DNA of 64,000 nucleotides, taken from positions 992,001 through 1,056,000 of the forward strand of contig CBDCAI010000004.1 in the NCBI GenBank assembly GCA_965213845.1. Reading direction: 5' to 3'. The notes under the pieces are model-generated. The model was not told the origin of the DNA. It was given only the letters and a program-made list of their open reading frames with translations, and ran no database searches. The position numbers and the translations under genes were made by a program. Below are positions 1 through 9,850 of this stretch, one piece after another; positions within the stretch are counted from its first letter, which is position 1, and the number at the start of each line of letters is the position of its first letter. This DNA comes from JBBROS01 sp965213845. Its GTDB lineage: Bacteria > Pseudomonadota > Alphaproteobacteria > Acetobacterales > Acetobacteraceae.

Positions 1-1
1 C

Positions 2-355
2 AGCGTGCAGGTGAAGGTCGAGAAGGGCTGGGTCACACTGACCGGCCAGGTCGATTGGTGGTATCAGAAGGAAGCCGCCGAGCATGACATCCGACCGCTG
101 CATGGCGTGATCGGGGTGTCGAATCAGGCCACCGTCAAGCCGCGCGTCAACACCGCCAACCTCAGCGACGACATCACCCACGCGCTGCATCGCTCCTGGT
201 TTTTCGACCCCGAGGCCGTGCATGTGCGGGCCACTGGCGGCAAGGTCGTGCTGAGCGGAACCGTGCATTCGTTCCACGAGCGCCAGGTCGCGGCAGAGAC
301 CGCATGGGCCGCCCCGGGCGCCACCATGGTCGAGAACGACATCGCCGTCGTGTGA
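2..355 (+). CDS. BON-domain protein, 3' part (5' end outside window)
   Basis: About 117 residues of a protein whose start lies before base 1; the frame is open to the window edge. Two BON (OsmY/nodulation) modules are visible, each with the pattern V-x-G-x-V-x-L-x-G-x-V: one near the N-terminus (VEKGWVTLTGQVDWW) and one near the C-terminus (ATGGKVVLSGTVHSF, then ending NDIAVV). BON proteins are usually small periplasmic or cytoplasmic proteins of stress regulons that bind membranes or ligands. Three-BON proteins of about 215 residues are common, so roughly one domain is probably missing. It sits upstream of a universal stress protein, consistent with a stress gene cluster. The substrate cannot be read from sequence. 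Confidence 0.85.
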   Translation, partial: SVQVKVEKGWVTLTGQVDWWYQKEAAEHDIRPLHGVIGVSNQATVKPRVNTANLSDDITHALHRSWFFDPEAVHVRATGGKVVLSGTVHSFHERQVAAETAWAAPGATMVENDIAVV

Positions 356-364
356 CGAACAGGT

Positions 365-386
365 CCCGGCCCTGAAACGGGCCGGG
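365..386 (+). terminator. GC-rich hairpin after BON gene
   Basis: Perfect 8-bp inverted repeat CCCGGCCC / GGGCCGGG with a 6-base loop, ten bases after the BON stop codon. There is no T-run behind it, so it is either a weak intrinsic terminator or an RNA-processing/stability hairpin between the BON and usp genes. Confidence 0.5.
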
Positions 387-413
387 ATCAACCAAAACGC
401 CGGGAGAGCAAGC

Positions 414-1241
414 ATGACCTACTCGACGATACTCGTGAACCTCGAGGCCGGGCGGTCGAACGCGCACCTGCTGGACGTCGCGAGGCAGGTCGCGGAGCGG
501 TTCCAGGCCGGCGTGATCGGCAGCACAGCCTGCGCGCCGATAGCGCTCATCTATGGCGACGGCTACGTCTATGGCGACATCCTGGATCAAGACAGCAAGG
601 AGATCGAGCGGGAGATCAAGGTCGCAGAGGCAGAGTTCCGCGATGCATTCGGCAACCAGGCACGCTTCCTGGATTGGCGCTCCGCCGTCCTGGTGACACC
701 GCTATCCGAGCACCTCGCCCAGGAGGCAAGCCGGGCCGACCTTGTCGTGACCCATGCCGAATGTCCCGGCTCGTTCAATGTTGCGCGGCAGATCGATACC
801 GGCGCCCTGGTCATGCAGGCTGGGCGGCCGGTGCTGCTGGTGGCCCCCACCGAGGTGCCGTTCCGGATGGAGCGGTTCGTCATCGGCTGGAAGGGCACCC
901 GCGAGGCCCGGCGCGCCATAACCGATGCGCTGCCGCTGCTGAAGCGCGCGAGCCACGTCGACATCGTAGAGATCGCGTCCCCCGACGACTTGAAAGCCGC
1001 GCGGGGCCGTCTCGACGATGTGGCCGGCTGGCTGGGACGGCATGGCGTGACCGCGAATATCCACCCCAGCGCGGCAGACGGGGACGACGCCGCCTGGTTC
1101 GACTCCATGATTGCAGAGCGGGACGCGGACATCGTCGTCGCAGGCGCCTACGGCCATAGCCGCATCCGCGAGTGGGCGTTGGGCGGCGTCACGCGCACCC
1201 TGTTGAAACATCCAGTCCGCTCGTCACTCGTTTCCCACTAA
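414..1241 (+). CDS. universal stress protein, tandem UspA domains
   Basis: 275 residues, about twice a single Usp domain, so two alpha/beta UspA folds in tandem. The N-terminal half opens with the typical first strand (YSTILVNLE). The C-terminal half ends with GAYGHSRIREWALGGVTRTL, which matches the ATP-binding loop pattern G-x2-G-x9-G-(S/T) of ATP-binding Usp proteins; the first half lacks a clear copy. Usp proteins of this type are induced by starvation or low oxygen and act in the cytoplasm. ATG is preceded by a GGGAGAG ribosome site. Neighbours (BON, DnaK, CBS, cytochrome bd) fit a stress role. Confidence 0.93.
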   Translation: MTYSTILVNLEAGRSNAHLLDVARQVAERFQAGVIGSTACAPIALIYGDGYVYGDILDQDSKEIEREIKVAEAEFRDAFGNQARFLDWRSAVLVTPLSEHLAQEASRADLVVTHAECPGSFNVARQIDTGALVMQAGRPVLLVAPTEVPFRMERFVIGWKGTREARRAITDALPLLKRASHVDIVEIASPDDLKAARGRLDDVAGWLGRHGVTANIHPSAADGDDAAWFDSMIAERDADIVVAGAYGHSRIREWALGGVTRTLLKHPVRSSLVSH

Positions 1242-1491
1242 CCGCGAGGGCGCGCCGGGACGGCTACATCAGCTTCCAAGCCCCCGAGATGCGGCAGGTG
1301 TCGAGCAGTACGGTCCGTTTCTCCCCGGCGTCAGTTGCGGCCATGACAGACACGATACTCGCCACGCATGTGATTCTGGCCGTGGAAAAATCCTCGCGTC
1401 GTGGGAATCGTAGCTTTGGCCTCGTACGGTTTTAGCCGGGCGAAAGCCCGCGAAGGCCACGGTGCAGTCCTCCGGGCCTGTCGCAGACGGG
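1242..1491. other. intergenic region, no gene recognised
   Basis: About 250 bases between the usp gene and the first copy of the repeated regulatory element. Short open frames here have no recognisable domain. A short stem, GCCGGGC-GAAA-GCCCGC, occurs around 1435-1452 and could end usp transcription. Confidence 0.4.
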
Positions 1492-1511
1492 TCGGAAACT
1501 ACTTACCGATA
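1492..1511 (+). promoter_or_regulatory. repeated element, site A
   Basis: TCGGAAACTACTTACCGATA. Fifteen bases ending in GGAAACTACT (GGGTCGGAAACTACT) are identical to the site E copy near 30.5 kb. It lies upstream of the HicA-like/eRF1-like gene, 77-165 bases before its possible starts. Probably an operator or activator site shared by the stress genes; inferred from repetition only. Confidence 0.5.
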
Positions 1512-1656
1512 GTCGAGGAGATGGATCGCGTCGCATGAGTATTTCCCGATCCTATCGCGGAAGAAATCCATCCGCTCGATTGCAGAGGTGACGTGCGTCG
1601 GGGAGACCCCGGATACGGCAGGTTCGTCCCGCGAACCTTCGAGCGAGGATGGCACT

Positions 1657-2457
1657 TTGACAGAAATCGACATCACGGCGACGTTCCGCCCTACCCCAGC
1701 AAACTGGACGGCGCTGTCGAAAAGCAGCCGCGGCACGATCGAGGCGCTGTATCGGCATCCCCTGTCGCACAACGTCGAATGGTCCGACGTCGTGGCACTA
1801 TTCGACAAGCTTGGGACGGTCGATCGCAAGCCGCACAACGAGATCGCGTTCGGCATCGGCGGCGAGCACCACCGTGTGCACAGGCCGCACGGCAAGGACC
1901 TGTCCGGGACGGAGGTCATGGCATTCCGCCACATGCTGACACGCGCCGGGTGGGCCCCCCACAACTCGGAACCAGTAGCGGCCGCTGGGGCGTCCGACAA
2001 CCCGGCCGCAGTCACCCTGGAGGCGCCCGATCTCCTGGTGGTCATGGATCAACACGAAGCCCGGCTCTATCACCTCGATGTCCGTTCGGCGGACCTGGTC
2101 GACCACGTAGTCAGGCCGTACGACCCCCACCATTTGCTCCGTCACGTCTCGCACAACGACCAGGCGCGCGAGCAACGCCAGCGCAGACCCGAGGACCACG
2201 CGTTCTACGAGAGCATCGCGCAGGCCGTCTTGCCGGCCCGCGCCGTCGTCGTGATCGGGCACGGGACGGGCCGCAGCAACGCGGCCCACCACCTGACCGA
2301 ATACCTGCACAAGCATCATCCCGATACGTTCCAGAAGGTCGCGTGCGAAGTCGTTGCCGACCTCTCGAGCCTGACCGCACCACAGCTGCTCGACCTCGGC
2401 CGGCAGGCGCTGACGGCCGGAACGCCTCCTTCCCGCATCGAAAGGCCAACTCCATGA
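1657..2457 (+). CDS. HicA-like plus eRF1-like (BaeRF-type) fusion protein
   Basis: I take TTG at 1657 as start (AGCGAGGA about 8 bases upstream), giving 266 residues; a GTG at 1588 would add 23 low-complexity residues. The N-terminal part, about residues 20-90, looks like the HicA/YcfA fold: an EALYRHPLSHNVEWSDVVAL segment, then a GGEHHRVHRPHGKDL strand-turn that holds the place of the HicA RNase GSHxxF/H motif. The second half (DLLVVMDQHEARLYHLD ... VVVIGHGTG) resembles the bacterial eRF1 domain 3-like (BaeRF) or L7Ae-like fold. It has no stop-codon recognition domain, so true release-factor activity is unlikely. Its stop overlaps the next gene as ATGA, implying translational coupling. Function unknown; probably a ribosome- or RNA-directed stress protein. 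Confidence 0.7.
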   Translation: MTEIDITATFRPTPANWTALSKSSRGTIEALYRHPLSHNVEWSDVVALFDKLGTVDRKPHNEIAFGIGGEHHRVHRPHGKDLSGTEVMAFRHMLTRAGWAPHNSEPVAAAGASDNPAAVTLEAPDLLVVMDQHEARLYHLDVRSADLVDHVVRPYDPHHLLRHVSHNDQAREQRQRRPEDHAFYESIAQAVLPARAVVVIGHGTGRSNAAHHLTEYLHKHHPDTFQKVACEVVADLSSLTAPQLLDLGRQALTAGTPPSRIERPTP

Positions 2458-3008
2458 TCACACACGATTCAGTTATCGCCGTCTTCCCGGACCACGCCGC
2501 GGCGCAAGCTGCCGTGAAGAAGCTGACCGCAGGGGGCTTGGCCATGAGGAGCCTCAGCATCGTCGGCAAGGGCTACCACACCGAGGAGAACGTGGTCGGC
2601 TTCTACAACACTGGCGACCGGGTCAGGTTCTGGGGCAGACGCGGGGTGTTCTGGGGTGCGCTCTGGGGCCTGTTCTTCGGCGGCGTGTTCCTGACCACGC
2701 CCGTGATCGGACCCGTCATCGTACTCGGCTATCTGACAGCGTCGCTGATCTCCGCCCTGGAGGGCGCCATCGTCGTGGGCGGCCTGAGCGCGCTGGGTGC
2801 GGCGCTCGCCAGCATCGGAGTGCCGAAGGACAGTGTGATCCAGTATGAGATCGCGATCGCGGCCGACAGCTTCCTGGTCATGGCGCACGGCCAGGGTGAC
2901 GAGGTGAGCCATGCGAGATCCATTCTCGACGGCGCAGGCCACACTCAGTTGGACGTCCATGCCGCATCCGCCGCACCCGCGAGCGACCGGTTCGTGGTGG
3001 TCGCATGA
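2454..3008 (+). CDS. membrane stress protein with glycine-rich hydrophobic core
   Basis: 184 residues. The N-terminus (SVIAVFPDHAAAQAAVKKLTAGG) resembles the ferredoxin-like domain of general stress protein 17M / DUF1269-type proteins. A long glycine- and alanine-rich hydrophobic stretch follows (about residues 60-125: WGALWGLFFGGVFLTTPVIG and a second segment), which looks like two glycine-zipper membrane helices. The C-terminal part is soluble (IQYEIAIAADSFLVMAHG). Start and stop overlap the flanking genes as ATGA on both sides, so three genes form one translationally coupled unit. Likely an inner-membrane stress protein; no enzyme motif is visible. Confidence 0.75.
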   Translation: MITHDSVIAVFPDHAAAQAAVKKLTAGGLAMRSLSIVGKGYHTEENVVGFYNTGDRVRFWGRRGVFWGALWGLFFGGVFLTTPVIGPVIVLGYLTASLISALEGAIVVGGLSALGAALASIGVPKDSVIQYEIAIAADSFLVMAHGQGDEVSHARSILDGAGHTQLDVHAASAAPASDRFVVVA

Positions 3009-3445
3009 CCCGCCGCACCCGCGTCTCGACGCTCCGACGCGACACGGCGCCGGCTACAATGACCGTTGTCGCCCTTGCAGCGATGATGACGCTGACGATC
3101 GTGTCGCACGCGGGGGGGCAGCCCCGGGCGCCCGACGGCGACACCGTCATCCAGACCTCGGCCCCCGGCCCGGAGGCCGGGCCCCAGGACAGCTTCCGTG
3201 GACGGGTCCGGGACGAGATGGCTGACTGGCGCCGCAAAATGCAGGCCTTCGACGAAAAGATGGAGACTGGCGGCCATCGCCACATCGACGCGGCCGAGAA
3301 GAGAGTGCGCGACGCCTGGGATGAGACCGAAGTCGAAGCCCGAAACGTGCAGACCGCGACCGCGCTGGACTGGACAGGCACGAAACGAGCCTATGAGGCT
3401 GCATCGCACAGGATGGCGATGGCCTGGGACAAAGTTCGTCTCTGA
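3005..3445 (+). CDS. small exported protein with helical C-terminal part
   Basis: 146 residues. A basic N-terminus and hydrophobic stretch (MTVVALAAMMTLTIVSHAGG) look like a signal peptide or a single membrane anchor. A low-complexity proline/glycine linker and a charged, probably helical or coiled-coil region (residues 65-146) follow. I do not recognise a family. The ATGA overlap with the preceding membrane protein makes it the third gene of that operon and suggests a periplasmic or envelope role in the same stress response. Confidence 0.65.
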   Translation: MTRRTRVSTLRRDTAPATMTVVALAAMMTLTIVSHAGGQPRAPDGDTVIQTSAPGPEAGPQDSFRGRVRDEMADWRRKMQAFDEKMETGGHRHIDAAEKRVRDAWDETEVEARNVQTATALDWTGTKRAYEAASHRMAMAWDKVRL

Positions 3446-3446
3446 G

Positions 3447-3551
3447 AGTGGCTGACGACCTGCGCCGCGGGATGCGGGAGCTCGGGAGACGATCGACCAC
3501 ACCGTGCTGGAACTACACCGCCAGGCCCTGATGCAACGTCTGGAAGCACAG
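3447..3551 (+). pseudogene. possible frameshifted short gene remnant
   Basis: Directly after the previous stop, one frame from GTG 3447 reads ADDLRRGMRELG. After a one-base shift near 3485 another frame reads ETIDHTVLELHRQALMQRLE before TGA at 3551. Joined, they would form one helical peptide of about 35 residues. This could be a decayed gene end or chance. Confidence 0.25.
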
Positions 3552-3563
3552 TGAGAGCGGGAC

Positions 3564-3581
3564 GCACTGAGTAGATTCCGA
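3564..3581 (-). promoter_or_regulatory. repeated element, site B
   Basis: On the minus strand reads TCGGAATCTACTCAGTGC, one mismatch to the core TCGGAAACTACTCA. It lies 87 bases before the grpE start, in the opposite orientation to the gene, which favours an operator or activator site over a fixed promoter element. Confidence 0.45.
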
Positions 3582-3667
3582 GTCTGCGCCTGCCGCCCGC
3601 TTCACCGCTAATCATTCGGTCCAAGGCGGCTTCTTGCCCAGACCTGTAAAGGCGAACGAAGCGTGAC

Positions 3668-4258
3668 ATGAACATAGAGATCAGGACTGCTCCTGCCTCC
3701 GACGCCGATCACGTCGATGATCCGTCCGACACAATGGTCGCTCCGAACTCTGCTCGTTGCGCCAGGCTCGAACTCGAGCTCAGCGAGATGCGCGACCGCT
3801 GGATGCGTTCGGAGGCGGAAGTCGCCAACGTCCGAAGCCGGGCCCGGCGCGACGTCGAGGATGCCAAGCAATACGCGATCCAGTCTTTCGCAAAGGACGT
3901 CGTCGAGGCGGCCGAGAACCTCCAACGCGGCGTCGCCAGCCTGCCGCCCCGGTCCGAGCGGGAACCCGAGATCGTCACCGAGCTGCGCGACGGTTTCAGC
4001 GGCATCGAACGCAGCGTCATCGGCCTGCTGGAGCGCAACGGCGTCACCCGGCACGACCCGACGGGCGTAGCCTTCGACCCTGCCCTGCATCAGGCGATGG
4101 ACCAACGGGTTTCGGTCGACCATCCGGCAGGGAGCGTCCTGCAGGCCTGGACGTCGGCCTGGACGCTCAACGGACGCCTGCTCCGCCCGGCGATGGTCGT
4201 CGTGTCCACTTCTCCCCACACCGCGCCCCCCACGGTTCTTCACGGCCCGCGCGCATGA
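3668..4258 (+). CDS. grpE: GrpE-type nucleotide exchange factor
   Basis: 196 residues, the usual GrpE length. A charged N-terminal region and long helix (ELELSEMRDRWMRSEAEVAN, about residues 34-70, with the N-x-R-x-R segment NVRSRARRDVEDAKQYA) give the dimer stalk. The C-terminal beta-domain has the GrpE signature around residues 130-180, ending AWTLNGRLLRPAMVVVS. GrpE releases ADP from DnaK in the cytoplasm. It stands 40 bases before dnaK without a dnaJ gene. The chromosome's main grpE is often elsewhere in this group, so this may be a stress-specific paralogue pair. The N-terminus is more divergent than in housekeeping GrpE. Confidence 0.92.
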   Translation: MNIEIRTAPASDADHVDDPSDTMVAPNSARCARLELELSEMRDRWMRSEAEVANVRSRARRDVEDAKQYAIQSFAKDVVEAAENLQRGVASLPPRSEREPEIVTELRDGFSGIERSVIGLLERNGVTRHDPTGVAFDPALHQAMDQRVSVDHPAGSVLQAWTSAWTLNGRLLRPAMVVVSTSPHTAPPTVLHGPRA

Positions 4259-4298
4259 CGCCGGACCGCCAATTCAAACGGTGCACAGGAGCTACCTC

Positions 4299-6209
<1,911 letters not shown>

Positions 6210-6436
6210 GGGCCATCGAGCAACCTGGCTCACCTCGGCAGTTTCGGCGGGGCCAATGGCGAGCCCCGGAGGATTGTTCTCGCCTATGCTGGATGCGCCT
6301 GCGCCGTGTCGCTCGTGCGTTCGATGGCGCTGAAGGCGTTCCGGGCGCTCAATGACCTGGCGGCGTGACTGTCTGATTATGAGCCGGGGGCGTCCAAGCG
6401 AGCCCCGGGCCTACTCCCGCCTGTTGGCTGCCGAGA
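6210..6436. other. intergenic region between convergent dnaK and aldehyde dehydrogenase genes
   Basis: 227 bases without a recognisable gene. One frame near 6320-6367 reads MALKAFRALNDLAA before a stop; it is too short to assign. No clean terminator with a T-run is visible. Confidence 0.4.
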
Positions 6437-7819
6437 TCAGACTGGCGCCTCGGCAGCCAACGTGCGCACCAGTTTCTTGTTCACGAAGGCCTGGATGCCC
6501 ATATCCCCGAGCTCACGGCCATAGCCGGAGTCCTTGATCCCACCGAAGGGAAGCTCCGCATCGGACCAGCTGATGTTGTTTACGAACATCATCCCGGTCT
6601 CGACCCGGCTTGCCACGCGCCTCCCGCGCTCGACGTTTCCGGTGAACACCGAGCCGCCCAGGCCGAAGTCGGAATCGTTGGCGAGTGCGATGGCTGCGTC
6701 CTCATCCTTCACGCGGAAGAACATGGCGACTGGGCCGAAGAACTCGTCGCGGAACGCCGGGTTGCCGGGTGCCACGTCGGTGAGGATGGTCGGCTGCATG
6801 AAGGCGCCGGGGCGGTCGATCCGCTCGCCGCCCATGACGACGGTCGCACCATGGGACACAGCGGTGGCAACCTGCTTCAGGAGGTCGATCAAGGCCCCTT
6901 CGGTCGAAAGCGGACCCAGCGTCGTCGCCGCGTCCATTGGATCGCCGGCCTTCAGTGCACCGAGTGCTGCTTGGAATTTCGCAAGGAACGCGTCGGCGAC
7001 CGTGTCGACGACGATGAACCGCTTCGCCGCGCAGCAGGTCTGGCCATCGTTGTACATGCGGCCCCAGACCGCCCACTTCACGGTGTGATCGAGGTCCGCG
7101 TCCTCCAGCACGATGAATGCGTCGCTGCCGCCCAGCTCCATCGAGGACGGCTTCAGGTTCTGCCCGGCGCGTGCCGCAAGACTCCGGCCCGCGGCCACGC
7201 TGCCGGTCAGCGCCACGCCCTTGACCCGAGGATCGTCGACGACATGGTCCGACTGAGCATGCGAGATCAGCAGGTTCGTGTAGAGTCCGGCAGGCGCGCC
7301 CGCGTCCATGAACAGCTTCTCGAACGCGATGGCGCATTGCGGCACGCAGCCAGCATGCTTGATGACCAGCGTGTTCCCCGCCATGAGATGCGGCCCGGCC
7401 ACGCGCGCCAACTGGTAATAGGGGAAGTTCCAGGGCTCCACGCCGAAGATCACGCCGATCGGGCTGCTCTCCATATGCGCCTCTCCCTCCTTCGGATGCA
7501 GCGTGACGGGAGCGAGGAAGCGCTCGGCATTCTCGGCATAGTAGGCGAGTATCTGGGCGCTGAACTCCACCTCGCCGCGCGCTTCGGCGATCCGCTTGCC
7601 CATCTCCAGCGTCATGATCCCGGCGAAATGGTCGGCCTGTTCGTGCAGCAGAACCGCCGCGCGGGCAATGATGAAGGCGCGCGCGGCATAGCTCGTGTGC
7701 CGCCACGCAGTAAAGCATGCTGCGGCGGCGGCGAGCTTGGTCTCGAGCTGCTGGTCGGTGATGTCTGCGAACGACTGGGCAAGCTTGTTGTCGAACGGGT
7801 TGACGCTTTGGTAGGGCAT
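6437..7819 (-). CDS. NAD(P)+-dependent aldehyde dehydrogenase (succinate-semialdehyde dehydrogenase-like)
   Basis: 460 residues, typical of the short SSADH/Sad-like branch of the ALDH superfamily. Cofactor-binding region: GVEPWNFPYYQ (about 126-136), NTLVIKHAG and the GSVAAGRSLA turn (206-215). General base Glu228 lies in SMELGGSDAFIV and catalytic Cys262 in NDGQTCCAAKR. It oxidises an aldehyde to the carboxylate; the substrate is probably succinate semialdehyde or a related short aldehyde, but this is inference. It is divergent from the alcohol dehydrogenase gene; the 246-base gap holds two copies of the repeated element, so both are likely regulated together to deal with alcohols and aldehydes under low oxygen. 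Confidence 0.93.
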   Translation of the reverse strand: MPYQSVNPFDNKLAQSFADITDQQLETKLAAAAACFTAWRHTSYAARAFIIARAAVLLHEQADHFAGIMTLEMGKRIAEARGEVEFSAQILAYYAENAERFLAPVTLHPKEGEAHMESSPIGVIFGVEPWNFPYYQLARVAGPHLMAGNTLVIKHAGCVPQCAIAFEKLFMDAGAPAGLYTNLLISHAQSDHVVDDPRVKGVALTGSVAAGRSLAARAGQNLKPSSMELGGSDAFIVLEDADLDHTVKWAVWGRMYNDGQTCCAAKRFIVVDTVADAFLAKFQAALGALKAGDPMDAATTLGPLSTEGALIDLLKQVATAVSHGATVVMGGERIDRPGAFMQPTILTDVAPGNPAFRDEFFGPVAMFFRVKDEDAAIALANDSDFGLGGSVFTGNVERGRRVASRVETGMMFVNNISWSDAELPFGGIKDSGYGRELGDMGIQAFVNKKLVRTLAAEAPV

Positions 7820-7877
7820 TCGTCTCGTCCTAAGTTCTGACCTTGAACATTGGCCCGTCCGCGGCTTCGGGCCAGAG

Positions 7878-7897
7878 TCGGAAAATACCCAAGGCCT
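7878..7897 (+). promoter_or_regulatory. repeated element, site C
   Basis: TCGGAAAATACCCAAGGCCT, one mismatch in the TCGGAAACTAC core. It points toward the alcohol dehydrogenase gene in the divergent intergenic region. Confidence 0.4.
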
Positions 7898-7975
7898 TGG
7901 CCGCCCCGGCGCCGCCTAATCAGCCGACGATGGCTTGGCAGATGGTGGGAAGTTTCTACAGGCGTTCATGCCCCA

Positions 7976-7995
7976 TACCCCTGAGTAGTTTCCGA
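7976..7995 (-). promoter_or_regulatory. repeated element, site D
   Basis: On the minus strand TCGGAAACTACTCAGGGGTA, matching site E at 18 of 20 positions. It points toward the aldehyde dehydrogenase gene. With site C it brackets about 120 bases of the divergent control region. Confidence 0.5.
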
Positions 7996-8065
7996 GGCTG
8001 CTCGGAAGCCAGCGCGCGGGGCAGATAGCTGTTGGGCCGCCCAAGTGCCTGGAAGTCAATCTACC

Positions 8066-9103
8066 ATGGCCAAGACAATGCACGCCGCCGTCGTCGAGCA
8101 ACTCGGCCAACCGCTCGTGCTGCGGGAGATGCCGGTCCCTTCGCCGGGCCCGGGGCAGATCCTGGTCAAGACCGAGGCCTGCGGCGTCTGCCACACCGAC
8201 CTGCATGCCGCAAAGGGCGACTGGCCCGCCAAGCCGACCCTGCCGTTCATCCCGGGGCATGAAGGCATCGGCATCGTCTGCGCCCTGGGCGCCGGGGTGA
8301 CGGCAGTCAAGGAGGGCGACCGCGTGGGCGTGCCATGGCTGTTCTCGGCGTGCGGACACTGTGAATACTGCCTTTCCGCCTGGGAAACCGTTTGCGGCAG
8401 CGCCGAGTTCGGCGGCTACACGAAGAATGGCGGCTTCGCCGAATACATCCTGGCCGACCCAGAATACGTCGCCCACGTGCCGGCCGGGCTCGCGGCCAAG
8501 GCGGCGGCGCCGATCATCTGCGCCGGGGTGACGACCTACAAAGGCATCAAGGTGACCGAGGCCCGGCCCGGCGAATGGCTCGTGGTATCCGGGGCCGGCG
8601 GCCTGGGGCACCTGGCCATCCAGTACGCCAAGGTCATGGGCCTGCTGGTCTGCGCCGTCGACATCGATGACGGCAAGCTCGCCCATGCCACCCGGCTCGG
8701 CGCCGACATGGTGGTGAACGCGACCGAGGGCGACCCGGTCGCCGCCGTGAAGCAGGGCACCGGGGGCGGCGCGCATGGCGTGCTGATCACGGCGCCCTCG
8801 CTGGGCGCGTTCAAGCAGGGCGTGGCCATGACGCGCAAACGCGGCACATGCGCCCTGGTCGGCCTGCCGCCCGGCGACTTCCCGCTGCCCCTGTTCGACG
8901 TGGTGGCGAACTGCATCACGGTCCGCGGCTCGTTCGTGGGCACACGGCAGGACATGGCGGAGGCGCTGGCCTTCGCCGCCGACGGGCGGGTGCACGCCGA
9001 CATCGAGCTGCAGCCACTTTCGGCCATCAACGACGTGTTCGAGCGCCTGGAGCGCGGTGACGTGCCCTCACGCGTCGTCATCGACTTCATGGCGGCGGCA
9101 TGA
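8066..9103 (+). CDS. zinc-dependent alcohol dehydrogenase (AdhP/AdhA type)
   Basis: 345 residues from ATG 8066; a GTG at 8045 adds seven residues and is less likely. Medium-chain dehydrogenase fold: catalytic zinc ligands Cys39 (CGVCHTDLH), His65-Glu66 (GHEGIG) and a later Cys in IICAGVTTYKG. Structural zinc Cys96, Cys99, Cys102 and Cys110 lie in CGHCEYCLSAWETVC. The NAD-binding turn is GAGGLGHLAIQYAK. It should interconvert a primary alcohol such as ethanol and its aldehyde with NAD(H) in the cytoplasm, possibly as a redox sink in low oxygen. Its stop overlaps the next start (ATGA), so the CBS-BON gene is cotranslated. Confidence 0.95.
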   Translation: MAKTMHAAVVEQLGQPLVLREMPVPSPGPGQILVKTEACGVCHTDLHAAKGDWPAKPTLPFIPGHEGIGIVCALGAGVTAVKEGDRVGVPWLFSACGHCEYCLSAWETVCGSAEFGGYTKNGGFAEYILADPEYVAHVPAGLAAKAAAPIICAGVTTYKGIKVTEARPGEWLVVSGAGGLGHLAIQYAKVMGLLVCAVDIDDGKLAHATRLGADMVVNATEGDPVAAVKQGTGGGAHGVLITAPSLGAFKQGVAMTRKRGTCALVGLPPGDFPLPLFDVVANCITVRGSFVGTRQDMAEALAFAADGRVHADIELQPLSAINDVFERLERGDVPSRVVIDFMAAA

Positions 9104-9810
9104 CCGCCGCCGCGCTGACGGCGGGCGCCATCATGAGCCGCGACGTGGCGACCGTCTTGGCGGACTCGCCGCTGCCGTCGGCAATCCGGCTCATGCTGGA
9201 CCGCCACGTGAGCGGGCTGCCGGTGCTGGACGGCGTAGGGATGCTGGTGGGGATCCTGTCGGAAGGCGACCTGCTGCGCCGGGTCGAGCTGGGCACGGAG
9301 CAGCACCGCTCCGGCTGGCGCGCCTTCATCCTGGGGCCGGACCGCCAGGCCGCCGACTACGTGGCGACGCACAGCCGCGTGGTGCGCGACGTGATGACCA
9401 CGCCGGTGCTGACGGTCGACGTGGCGGCGCCGTTGAGCGACGTCGTCACTCTCATGCAGGGCAAGCACGTCAAGCGCGTGCCCATCCTGTCCGGCCATAC
9501 GCTGGTGGGGATCGTGAGCCGGGCCGACCTGCTGCGGCAATTGGCCGGCAGCTTTCCCCAACCAACCACGGGAACCAACGACACGAAGATCCACGACGAC
9601 ATCATCGCAGAGTTCCGTCGGCAGTCCTGGGCGCTCGACGGCATCAAGGTCGTCGTGACCGGCGGCGTCGTGGACCTCGAGGGCATTATCTTCGAGAGCA
9701 GCCAGCGGGCCGCGGTCCGCGTCGCCGTCGAGAACGTGCCCGGCGTCACGGCCATGCGCGACCACACCACCTGGGTCGAGCCCTATTCCGGCATGACCGA
9801 CACACCCTGA
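9100..9810 (+). CDS. CBS-pair plus BON domain protein
   Basis: 236 residues. Two CBS motifs: residues about 7-60 (AGAIMSRDVATVLADS ... VGILSEGDLLRR) and 90-150 (RDVMTTPVLTVDVAAPLSDV ... VGIVSRADLLRQL). A BON domain follows, residues 160-235 (VVVTGGVVDLEGIIFESSQ). CBS pairs bind adenosine ligands and sense energy state; the BON part may dock to membrane or protein partners. Such CBS-BON proteins are common next to Usp and respiratory genes in alphaproteobacteria. Overlaps the alcohol dehydrogenase gene and is 40 bases from cydA, so probably one operon 8066-12566. Confidence 0.92.
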   Translation: MTAAALTAGAIMSRDVATVLADSPLPSAIRLMLDRHVSGLPVLDGVGMLVGILSEGDLLRRVELGTEQHRSGWRAFILGPDRQAADYVATHSRVVRDVMTTPVLTVDVAAPLSDVVTLMQGKHVKRVPILSGHTLVGIVSRADLLRQLAGSFPQPTTGTNDTKIHDDIIAEFRRQSWALDGIKVVVTGGVVDLEGIIFESSQRAAVRVAVENVPGVTAMRDHTTWVEPYSGMTDTP

Positions 9811-9850
9811 ACGCCGCACGCAACCCCTCTGCCCAAAGGCGTATCCCACG

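Noticed and set aside
1492..1511. Repeated element read as an ECF (EcfG) or sigma-54 promoter
   Set aside because: GGAAAC is present but no CGTT-type -10 lies at 16-18 bases, and no TGGCAC-N5-TTGC pattern; orientation relative to genes is not constant.
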